A DNA stretch of 64,000 bases from Competibacter_A sp037045535 (GTDB lineage Bacteria; Pseudomonadota; Gammaproteobacteria; Competibacterales; Competibacteraceae). The notes under the pieces were generated by a model. The model saw nothing but the letters and a program-made list of their open reading frames with translations, ran no database searches and was not told the DNA's origin. Of the stretch, positions 37,982-44,776 are shown piece by piece; positions within the stretch are counted from its first letter, which is position 1, and each line of letters begins with the position of its first letter. Where the stretch lies: positions 205,394 to 269,393 of the forward strand of contig JBAOHI010000027.1 in the NCBI GenBank assembly GCA_037045535.1, read 5' to 3'. Position numbers and translations under genes: made by a program.

Positions 37982-39151
37982 ATGCCGTATTCGAATTCGA
38001 TCCGTACCTTCCTAGCGTCACTTCTTATTCTCGCCCTATCAGCGGCCGCCTGGAGCGTTGCCCACGCCCAGGCGATACCGCCGCCGCCGCAAGTGCCGGT
38101 GCGCGCCTACGTGCTGATGGATTACCAGAGCGGCAATCTGCTGGCCAACGTGCAAGGCGACGAGCGAATGGAGCCGGCCAGCATCACCAAGTTGATGACC
38201 GGTTACGTCATCTACAGGGCTCTGAAATCCGGCAAGATTCACCTGGACGACAAAGTGACCATCACCGAAAAGGCTTGGAAAACGCCTGGCTCCAAGATGT
38301 TCGTCAAGGTGGGTACTCAAGTGCCGGTGGAAGATTTGCTGATGGGCATGGTGGTGCAGTCCGGCAATGACGCTACCGTGGCGTTAGCCGAGCACGTCGC
38401 GGGCTCTGAAGAGACCTTCGCCAAGCTGATGAACCAGGAAGCGGAACGGCTGGGTTTGAAGAACAGCCATTTCACCAATGCGCCGGGTTTGCCCGATCCC
38501 AACCACTACATGTCCGCCCACGACATCGCCACCCTGGCCCGGGCGCTGATCCAGGATTTTCCCGAGCATTACGCCCGCTATTCGGTGCGCAGTTTCAAGT
38601 ACAACAATATCGAACAACAAAACCGTAACCGCTTGTTGCTGACCGACTCCTCGGTGGATGGCGTCAAAACCGGCCATACTGAATCAGCCGGATACTGCTT
38701 GGTGTCGTCGGCCAAGCGCAACGATACTCGCCTGATCGGGGTGGTGTTGGGTGCCGATAAGGAAAAGAATCGGTTCGTGGCGAGCCAGGCATTGCTGAAC
38801 TATGGGTTTAGCTTTTTCGAAAGCCACAAGCTGCACGATGCGGACACTCCCATCGTCACCACCCGCATTTGGAAGGGCAAGGAAAACGAATTGCCGTTGG
38901 GTGTCACCCGGCCCTTGTACGTGACCGTACCGAAGGGACAAGCATCACAGGTTAGCACCACCACCACCGTGCAGTCGAAAATCATCGCCCCGGCGCAAAA
39001 GGACCAACCGTTTGGCGAGATTGTGATCAAGCTGGGCGATCAAGAAGTGAGCAAGATTCCCTTGGTCGCGCTGAAGGATGTACCTGAAAGCGGTTGGTTT
39101 GGACGCTTGATTGATTCGATTCTGATGTTCTTCTATTACCTATTCCACTGA
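37982..39151 (+). CDS. dacA: D-alanyl-D-alanine carboxypeptidase (PBP5/6 type)
   Basis: 389 residues. Signal peptide of about 30 residues (FLASLLILALSAAAWSVAHA), then the peptidase S11 domain with Ser67-xx-Lys70 in PASITKLMTGY, SGN in VQSGNDATVALAEH, and KTG at about 229 in GVKTGHTESAGYCL. The C-terminal beta domain and a membrane-binding amphipathic or hydrophobic end (WFGRLIDSILMFFYYLFH) are typical of PBP5 and PBP6. It trims pentapeptide side chains. ybeD follows after 2 bases, the conserved dacA-ybeD-lipB order. Confidence 0.97.
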   Translation: MPYSNSIRTFLASLLILALSAAAWSVAHAQAIPPPPQVPVRAYVLMDYQSGNLLANVQGDERMEPASITKLMTGYVIYRALKSGKIHLDDKVTITEKAWKTPGSKMFVKVGTQVPVEDLLMGMVVQSGNDATVALAEHVAGSEETFAKLMNQEAERLGLKNSHFTNAPGLPDPNHYMSAHDIATLARALIQDFPEHYARYSVRSFKYNNIEQQNRNRLLLTDSSVDGVKTGHTESAGYCLVSSAKRNDTRLIGVVLGADKEKNRFVASQALLNYGFSFFESHKLHDADTPIVTTRIWKGKENELPLGVTRPLYVTVPKGQASQVSTTTTVQSKIIAPAQKDQPFGEIVIKLGDQEVSKIPLVALKDVPESGWFGRLIDSILMFFYYLFH

Positions 39152-39153
39152 AA

Positions 39154-39444
39154 ATGGCGATGACCGGGAAAGCAGCCGATATGGACGACGAGTCGCTGTT
39201 GCGATTCCCCTGTGATTTTCCCATCAAGATCATGGGTGCCAGCGATGGCGATCTGCGGCGGCTGGCTGTGGAACTGGTGCGTCGGCACGCACCCGATCTC
39301 GACGAGAGTCGGGTGCAAGTGCGGGACAGCCGTGCTGGCCGTTACCAATCAGTGACGGTGGTGGTGCACGCCCATGCCCGCGAGCAGTTGGATGCCATCT
39401 ACCGGGATCTGAGCGGTCACCCGGACATCGCGCTGGTGCTGTGA
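39154..39444 (+). CDS. ybeD: DUF493 family protein YbeD
   Basis: 96 residues. LLRFPCDFPIKIMGASDGDLRRL and SRAGRYQSVTVVVHAHAREQLDAIYRDLSGHPDI (in part) match YbeD, a small ACT-like alpha-beta protein found before lipB. Its role is unclear; it is thought to relate to lipoate synthesis from gene order. The stop overlaps the GTG start of lipB (GTGA). Confidence 0.93.
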   Translation: MAMTGKAADMDDESLLRFPCDFPIKIMGASDGDLRRLAVELVRRHAPDLDESRVQVRDSRAGRYQSVTVVVHAHAREQLDAIYRDLSGHPDIALVL

Positions 39445-40115
39445 ATCCGCTCGTCCCGGCGATCCATCAGCGTGCCGATCCGCTGTGGTTACGCCGATTG
39501 GGACGCTGTGAGTACGGGCCGGTGTTCGACGCGATGCGGGCGTTTACCGACGGCCGCGACGCCGCGACCCCGGACGAACTGTGGTGGGTCGAACACCCCT
39601 CGGTCTTTACTCAAGGCTTGGCCGGCAAGCCGGAACACCTACTCGCGCCGGGGGACATCCCGGTAATCCAGGTTGATCGTGGCGGCCAAGTGACTTATCA
39701 CGGCCCCGGCCAACTCGTCGTATATTGCCTGCTGGACGTGCGCCGGCTGGGATTGAGCGTGCGGGCATTGGTGACGGTACTGGAACAAGCGGTGATCGAG
39801 TTATTGGCCGTTCACGGCATCGCCGCGCAGGCTCGGCCCGATGCGCCTGGGGTTTACGTGGCCGGAGCCAAGGTCGCTTCGCTCGGATTGCGCATCCGGC
39901 AAGGGCGGTCCTATCACGGCTTGAGCCTGAACGTGGATATGGACCTGGAACCGTTCGCTCGTATCAATCCTTGTGGCTATCCCGGTCTGCGGGTAACCCA
40001 GTTGCGTGATCTTGGCGTCGATTTGACCGTGGATGCCGTTGCCGAGGACTTATTACCCCGCCTCGGTCGCAAGCTGGGCTATGCTTGTTTCGGTGCGGGC
40101 GCGGGATTGCCTTGA
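39441..40115 (+). CDS. lipB: octanoyltransferase LipB
   Basis: Transfers octanoyl from acyl carrier protein to lipoyl domains; 224 residues from a GTG. The family motif DRGGQVTYHGPGQLVVY, catalytic Lys about 144 in AGAKVASLGLRI and Cys about 178 in INPCGYPGLRVTQL are present. In many relatives lipA follows directly or after one gene. Here an IS630 element starts 13 bases after the stop and lipA is 8.5 kb away. The antisense transposase frame overlaps the last 37 bases of lipB. Confidence 0.96.
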   Translation: MNPLVPAIHQRADPLWLRRLGRCEYGPVFDAMRAFTDGRDAATPDELWWVEHPSVFTQGLAGKPEHLLAPGDIPVIQVDRGGQVTYHGPGQLVVYCLLDVRRLGLSVRALVTVLEQAVIELLAVHGIAAQARPDAPGVYVAGAKVASLGLRIRQGRSYHGLSLNVDMDLEPFARINPCGYPGLRVTQLRDLGVDLTVDAVAEDLLPRLGRKLGYACFGAGAGLP

Positions 40116-40669
40116 TCGCTGGTTAATACCAATTCTCTTTCAAAGGGTAACCATATCCAAGGGAAGGCCGTGATGGAACGGACGGTTTCGGGATGACCGG
40201 CGTAGTGGTTCATGGCGATGCAGAGTTGGTCTCTGACGGCGTTCATGGAGTTGAAGACGGTATTGCCGAAGAATTTTTCCCGCATATCGTCCCAGATGTG
40301 TTCGGAGGGGTTTAATTCCGGCGAATAAGGCGGTAGGGTCACCAGCATCATGTGATCGGGGACATGGAGCACGCCGGGGCTGTGGCCGGGCGCGCCGTCG
40401 TAGACCATGAGGATGAAATCGTCAGGGAATGATTCGCGGACATGGCGCAGAAAGAAGGTCATGCATGCTCCATCCATAGCGGGCAGAATGAAGTGTGTAG
40501 AGGCGCCGTCCTGCGGACAGAATGCCCCATACGCGTAGGTGTATTCGCGGACCATCTGTTGACCAACGACCGGTCGGATACCCGCTCTGGCCCAGCATCT
40601 GCGGGGATGGTTGATCCGCCCGAACCGGGCTTCATCCTGAAAGAAAATCCGTAAAGGCCGACCCGCCAC
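40079..40669 (-). CDS. IS630-type transposase, second frame (DDE catalytic part)
   Basis: 196 residues. The DDE triad is complete: IFFQDEARFGRI, MVYDGAPGHS and PPYSPELNPSEHIWDDMREKF in part. The frame really continues from the first one through a -1 shift at the A7 run, so the ATG at 40669 is probably not used alone. The frame runs through the inverted repeat and stops only 50 bases outside the element, inside lipB on the opposite strand; the last about 16 residues are therefore encoded by the host flank. Confidence 0.9.
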   Translation of the reverse strand: MAGRPLRIFFQDEARFGRINHPRRCWARAGIRPVVGQQMVREYTYAYGAFCPQDGASTHFILPAMDGACMTFFLRHVRESFPDDFILMVYDGAPGHSPGVLHVPDHMMLVTLPPYSPELNPSEHIWDDMREKFFGNTVFNSMNAVRDQLCIAMNHYAGHPETVRSITAFPWIWLPFERELVLTSDQGNPAPAPKQA

Positions 40670-41257
40670 ACAGGACTTTTCATGGGCCTGTTCTACGATG
40701 TCCGGCCAGTTTTTTTGAATGAGGACTGGGCCTCCGGGTCGGCCCTGGGATGGCAGGGGCGGGGAACGATTTTCCGCCAGCCATGGCGGTGAAGGAGTTT
40801 ATAGGTCACCGAACGGTGAATGCGCCGACCGGTACGCTCGCACAGGGCGTCGTGGACCTTCCCGACTTCCAGCAGGCCTCCCGCATCTCCAACTTCGATA
40901 AAGGGTTGCAAAAAGGCCACCTCTTCTTCGGGTGTCATGATCTGTCTGCGCCGACCGCCACGGCCGGACAGATCGAAAATCTCCATCCCAAAACGTAAAA
41001 ACTCGCTATGGAGCCTCCGGATCGTCGAAACCGCAAGACCCGTTACACCCGCGATCTGTTCCACAGGCAGATCAAAAGCCGCACGACAGTAAATCGCCTG
41101 CGCGCGTTTCAACACATTCGGATCTTTGCTCTCTTCAATAAGCCGATGGACCAGCAATACTGTCCCTTCCGGAAATGATTTGCGATAAACCGTCATGCCT
41201 TCCTCCCTTCCTGGGGAAAAGTCTAAGCTTTTTAATTATTCTTTGAAAGAGAATTGG
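40129..41257 (-). mobile_element. IS630-family insertion sequence, 1,129 bp
   Basis: Perfect 17-base inverted repeats CCAATTCTCTTTCAAAG (40129-40145) and its inverse (41241-41257) are flanked by TA on both sides (40127-40128 and 41258-41259), as expected for IS630, which inserts at TA. It carries two overlapping minus-strand frames that together make a full transposase by frameshifting. Ends, target duplication and catalytic residues are intact, so the copy looks active and recent. Confidence 0.93.
40693..41196 (-). CDS. IS630-type transposase, first frame (DNA-binding part)
   Basis: 167 residues, MTVYRKSFPEGTVLLVHRLI to FKKTGRTS. A helix-turn-helix domain is visible (DLPVEQIAGVTGLAVSTIRRLHSEFLR in part) followed by a winged-helix region (LCERTGRRIHRSVTYKLLHRHGWRK). 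It ends shortly after an A7 run (T7 at 40710-40716 on the plus strand). A -1 slip on that run joins it to the second frame as FKKNWPDIVEQAHEKS. Confidence 0.88.
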   Translation of the reverse strand: MTVYRKSFPEGTVLLVHRLIEESKDPNVLKRAQAIYCRAAFDLPVEQIAGVTGLAVSTIRRLHSEFLRFGMEIFDLSGRGGRRRQIMTPEEEVAFLQPFIEVGDAGGLLEVGKVHDALCERTGRRIHRSVTYKLLHRHGWRKIVPRPCHPRADPEAQSSFKKTGRTS

Positions 41258-41399
41258 TATAAGTTCTTGGAAGCTTCCAGATAAACCCAGCCCATCATGC
41301 CATGCCCTGAAATTATTCATATCTTCCAGATCAAGTGCTTGGGTTGCGCCCTGCGACTCGAAAGATTTCTTACCCGCAACACCAGAGAGGAGCAATGTC

Positions 41400-42083
41400 A
41401 TGAGCAACGACAGACATCTCACTACCCGACGCACGGCAACTTGGATGGCTTTATTCCTGACCGGATCCTGGGGAGGAATCGCCAGCGCAGACGAAACCAT
41501 AACCTGCGCCAGCGAAAACAACCAGTACCAGCACTGTCGCACTGCCAGTCATGGTTACGTGACGATGACTCGCCAACTGTCCGGCTCGCCTTGTCGCCAG
41601 GGTCAAACCTGGGACTATGACCGTCGGGGCATTTGGGTGGATGACGGTTGCCGGGCCGAGTTTCGGGTTGAATCCTCTGAGCATCACTCAAAAGATAGCA
41701 GCAAGGACGCCAAGGTGGCGGCCGGCGTCATTATCGGAGCAGCGATCCTCGGCGCCCTGGTCAACAACAAGGATCACGACGATGCCTACAAATACAACGA
41801 CGATAAGTATCACGGTAGTCGCCATACCTCCTATGTGCCCGGTTGGATGGTTGGCACTTTCCACGGCTACAACCCGATGTACGGCGCCGACGTGGTGATG
41901 ACGATCCGGGAGGATGGTCGGGTCACGGCCGACGCCAACGGGCAGGCCATTACTGGCTACATCAACGACGAGCGCCTTCATGTGGGCAACGTCATTTTCA
42001 GCATCAGTCGCTCCCGGGACGGCTTCATCACCTCCCAGGAAGGGGATCGACACAACGAAGTGGTTTACCGCCGAAGCCGGTAA
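41400..42083 (+). CDS. secreted DUF3011-domain protein
   Basis: 227 residues with GAGGAG before the start. A signal peptide (about 1-30, MALFLTGSWGGIASA) is followed by a DUF3011 domain (about 31-87): ITCASENNQYQHC, TMTRQLSGSPC, WDYDRRGIWVDDGCRAEFRV, with four conserved cysteines probably forming two disulfides. Then comes a charged His/Lys/Asp-rich stretch with a glycine-type hydrophobic segment (AGVIIGAAILGALV) and a C-terminal beta domain (GTFHGYNPMYGADVVMTI). DUF3011 proteins are extracytoplasmic with unknown role. It is the first gene of an accessory block between lipB and lipA. Confidence 0.85.
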   Translation: MSNDRHLTTRRTATWMALFLTGSWGGIASADETITCASENNQYQHCRTASHGYVTMTRQLSGSPCRQGQTWDYDRRGIWVDDGCRAEFRVESSEHHSKDSSKDAKVAAGVIIGAAILGALVNNKDHDDAYKYNDDKYHGSRHTSYVPGWMVGTFHGYNPMYGADVVMTIREDGRVTADANGQAITGYINDERLHVGNVIFSISRSRDGFITSQEGDRHNEVVYRRSR

Positions 42084-42212
42084 GGCGGCCTTAGGTTTTT
42101 CACCCCCAGGAGACCCTTCGTGAAAAAACCATCGACTGCATCGACAAGGTGAAAAATGGCTGATCGTGGTACGAACCGCCTCGGCTGACTGCAACGCTGT
42201 GAAGAGCATCCC

Positions 42213-42689
42213 ATGAAACGACTGATATTGATTTTCGTTCTTACTGCGTTGGCCGGGCGGGTTTCAGCCTACAGTTGCCGAGCTTTTTCCGATGATGCGG
42301 CCAAGCAACCGCCGCCGAGTGCCGAACAGCTCGGCGGATTTGCCTCGGTTGACGAGCGGGTGCGCGCAACCTTCAAATACGCTGTGGAGCAGCAATCCGT
42401 TAATACAGCGGAAAAGCTTTACAAGGCGTTGATCAAGCAAGGCGCCGATCAAGGCGAAGCCTATCGGCAGTCGCTTGATGTCGGCTTTCGCTCATTGTTG
42501 GCCGTCGAAGCATCGACCCTTGCCCGTCTCGATGTGCTCATTGCCGCCGCCGGCGACGCCAGCGCTTACGCCAAGGCTTGGTGTCAGGGAAAGGCAGCGA
42601 GTACGGAACTGGAGAGTCTGATCCTGCCGCTTTGGAACGAGGAGCGGAGAAAAGCCGAAGGAACCCTGCCGCTCATGCAAAGCGAGTGA
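42213..42689 (+). CDS. secreted hypothetical protein
   Basis: 158 residues. A clear signal peptide (MKRLILIFVLTALAGRVSA) precedes a mostly helical domain with two cysteines (YSCRAF near the start and AWCQGKA near 122), which could pair. The middle (VEQQSVNTAEKLYKALIKQGAD) is Ala/Lys/Gln-rich. I recognise no family. It follows the DUF3011 gene on the same strand and seems to be another periplasmic protein of the block. Confidence 0.72.
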   Translation: MKRLILIFVLTALAGRVSAYSCRAFSDDAAKQPPPSAEQLGGFASVDERVRATFKYAVEQQSVNTAEKLYKALIKQGADQGEAYRQSLDVGFRSLLAVEASTLARLDVLIAAAGDASAYAKAWCQGKAASTELESLILPLWNEERRKAEGTLPLMQSE

Positions 42690-42800
42690 AGCCTTGCGAA
42701 GCAGCCTATAGCCGAATCTCGACAGACAATACGTTTCCATAAGTTTGGCGAGTACGCGCCAAGTAATGTAGTGAAAAACCCACGAATCAGGAGAGCGTTT

Positions 42801-43323
42801 ATGAACAAGAGAGTGACCGGACTGATCGTCGCGAGCGCGGCCGCATGTCTTCCGCTGGGGATCGCGATGGCCGACCTGCAAAGCGAAACCCGGGCTGATG
42901 TCACCCAAATCTGCAAGAAAGCCATTGGCAAAGAAGGCTACAAGGGCTATCGCTATGACAATGTCGAATTCAACGAGGCCCGCAGCGGCTATAGCCTGAC
43001 CGGACAGATTTCGAAGGGTTCCAAGCGGTATGAGTTCAACTGCGTGGTGAGCACCCGGATGAGCGTTACGGATCTTGCCGTCAATCCACTGAGCGGAGGC
43101 GATGATCGTGGCGGCGGCAGCGCGGGCGCACCGGCGGAAGCACAAGTCGCCTGCGCGGAGGAAGCGGACAAGCTATTGGGGTCTCAAGAATGGCACCTCC
43201 GTTCCCGGCAAGTCCAAATCGACGGGCAGCGGCATGTACGAAGTGAAGGTGGTCGGCGGTAAGCACCGAGGGATCTGCACCGTGACCGAGGACGGCGACG
43301 TCAAGGGCATCATGAACGAGTAA
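42801..43323 (+). pseudogene. secreted hypothetical protein, frameshifted near its end
   Basis: AGGAG precedes the ATG at 42801. A signal peptide (MNKRVTGLIVASAAACLPLGIAMA) is followed by a domain with ICKKAIGKEGYKGYRYDNVEF and RYEFNCVVSTRMSVTDL, a Gly/Ala linker, then, in a second frame, LWGLKNGTSVPGKSKSTGSGMYEVKVVGGKHRGICTVTEDG in part. The junction is at 43176-43177, where CTATTGGGG has one T too many. Restored length is about 173 residues. The two halves look like diverged copies (cysteine, basic loop, YEx-C-V, VTxxxxV). Function unknown. Confidence 0.72.
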
Positions 43324-43333
43324 GGAAGATGCT

Positions 43334-43777
43334 ATGTTTCGAACACTATTCGGCGGGGTTCAGGACGGCAGGCTCCAGCGTTTGCCCTATCTCGGTTGGC
43401 ACATCGCGCTGACGGTGTTGATGGTGCTAGTGGGACTTGGTATCGGCGCTGGTATCGGTATCGCCGAACGCATGGTCGGCGGCAGCTTGGCCGAGTCTCA
43501 GGCGCTCATCGCCGAGCGCTTCGGCATCGTCGGCATGATCGCCGTGGTGGTGGTCTTTGGCGTGTTGCTGTTCGCCCACGCCAACATCGCCGCCAAGCGG
43601 GTGCGCGACACGGGCTTGCCCGGCTGGTGGGTGATCCTCGCTGCGGTCATCGTCGGGGTGCTGATTTCGGCTTTTGCGGGTCAGCAAGCGAGTGGGCTGT
43701 GGACCTTGGCGACGACGCTCGCGCTGTTGCTGATCCCCAGCAACGCTTTCGGTGGCGGCGAAGCGGTTTCGCGATAA
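43334..43777 (+). CDS. DUF805-like membrane protein
   Basis: 147 residues with four hydrophobic segments (about 22-44, 66-86, 96-115, 118-138). The phrase ANIAAKRVRDTGLPGWW is characteristic of DUF805, where a basic AKRxRDxG motif precedes a tryptophan-rich helix. The N-terminal FGGVQDGRLQRLPYLGW is also typical. DUF805 proteins are inner membrane proteins of unknown function. It begins 10 bases after the preceding secreted protein and may be in the same transcript. Confidence 0.8.
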   Translation: MFRTLFGGVQDGRLQRLPYLGWHIALTVLMVLVGLGIGAGIGIAERMVGGSLAESQALIAERFGIVGMIAVVVVFGVLLFAHANIAAKRVRDTGLPGWWVILAAVIVGVLISAFAGQQASGLWTLATTLALLLIPSNAFGGGEAVSR

Positions 43778-43827
43778 CTGGCGGCGGTGCGCCAGAACAT
43801 CGGCTGAAAACCAGACAGACTGAACGA

Positions 43828-44025
43828 CCACCAGCTAAAGCTGGTGGGTTCTGCGCCGGGCGCAGGGGACTGAAAGTCCACCCATTACTGCGCCCGGCGC
43901 TTTAAGAGCGTCATCTTTGAAGCAATATGGCTCGGCTCTAAGTTACGTTCTTTTGAAGGACATCTGAGCCCGCCTGGAGAGTCGTAGCTGAAAGCTGACC
44001 GGCTAAAGCCGGTGGTTTTAACCTT
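43828..44025 (+). ncRNA. structured element, possible HEARO/IS605-like noncoding RNA without its protein gene
   Basis: The 349-base gap after the DUF805 gene has dense secondary structure. CCACCAGC-TAAA-GCTGGTGG (43828-43847) is a perfect hairpin. GCGCCGGGCGCAG (43853-43865) pairs over 13 bases with CTGCGCCCGGCGC (43888-43900), enclosing GGACT-GAA-AGTCC (43867-43879). Near the right end AGCT-GAA-AGCT is followed by ACCGGC-TAAA-GCCGGT (43998-44013) and GGTTTTAACC. Terminal hairpins with the same TAAA loop recall IS200/IS605-type elements and the ORF-less HEARO RNAs linked to IscB. No IscB or TnpA frame is present. The family assignment is inference; the structure itself is seen directly. Confidence 0.4.
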
Positions 44026-44126
44026 TGCATATGGAAATAAAATGAGATGTCCGCAAGTCGCGGCAACCTCAAGCGCCGTTCTGGCCGAGACATGCAATAC
44101 CAAAATCAATCAGGGAAATCCGCACC

Positions 44127-44753
44127 ATGAGACCGCTACTGCCTATCCTGTTCGCCACCCTTTTTACTGCGGCCCCCGGTTATGCTGCCAAACCCAGCTT
44201 CGACTGCGCCAAAACCGATGGCGCAGCCGCCGAACAGGTTTGCGAAGATAAAGAACTGGCCGCGTTGGACCAAGAGCTGACTCGGCTTTTCGCCCTTGCC
44301 AAGAATGGACCGCATATCACTGCCAGCCGGCGCAAGGAGTTGATCGCGACGCAGCGCGGCTGGATCAAAGGGCGGGACGAGTGCTGGAAGGGCCGGGATT
44401 TGCGCCGCTGCGTGATGGAAAGCTACGTGATGCGCATCCACGAGCTGCGACAGGGTTACGCGGACGCGAGAAGTCAAGATAGCAAAGGCATCAGTCAGGG
44501 ACCGCTGGCGGTCCGGTGCGATCGGCTCGATGCGCTGATCGGGCTCACTTTCGTCGGCAACGCCCCGAAACACGCTTATCTGGAATGGCTAAACCAGTCC
44601 ATCATCACGACCTTGGAACCGTCCGGTTCAGGCTCCCGCTATACCGCCCATTACGACGATGGCGCTTTTGTCTTTTGGATCAAGGGCGATGCAGCCACTT
44701 TCGAGCGGCCTCAGCAAGGGACGCTCAACTGTCGGATTGCGGAACCCGGCTAA
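44127..44753 (+). CDS. lysozyme inhibitor-like protein (LprI domain plus MliC-like domain)
   Basis: 208 residues. A signal peptide (about 1-20) precedes an LprI-type domain (about 22-115): FDCAKTDGAAAEQVCEDKELAALDQEL in part, LIATQRGWIKGRDECWKG, LRRCVMESYVMRIHELR, with four conserved cysteines. The C-terminal part (about 128-208: VRCDRLDALIGLTFVG, SRYTAHYDDGAFVFWIKGDAATFERP) looks like the MliC fold, an inhibitor of C-type lysozyme with its FWxKGxxA(T) loop. A secreted protein of this build should shield peptidoglycan from host or predator lysozyme. It starts about 100 bases after the structured element. Confidence 0.85.
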   Translation: MRPLLPILFATLFTAAPGYAAKPSFDCAKTDGAAAEQVCEDKELAALDQELTRLFALAKNGPHITASRRKELIATQRGWIKGRDECWKGRDLRRCVMESYVMRIHELRQGYADARSQDSKGISQGPLAVRCDRLDALIGLTFVGNAPKHAYLEWLNQSIITTLEPSGSGSRYTAHYDDGAFVFWIKGDAATFERPQQGTLNCRIAEPG

Positions 44754-44776
44754 CATCTCGCACAAGGATTTAAACG

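Noticed and set aside
40693..40716. IS630 frame break considered as another sequencing insertion
   Set aside because: A surplus base would shift the wrong way; a -1 slip on A7 joins the frames, which fits known transposase recoding.
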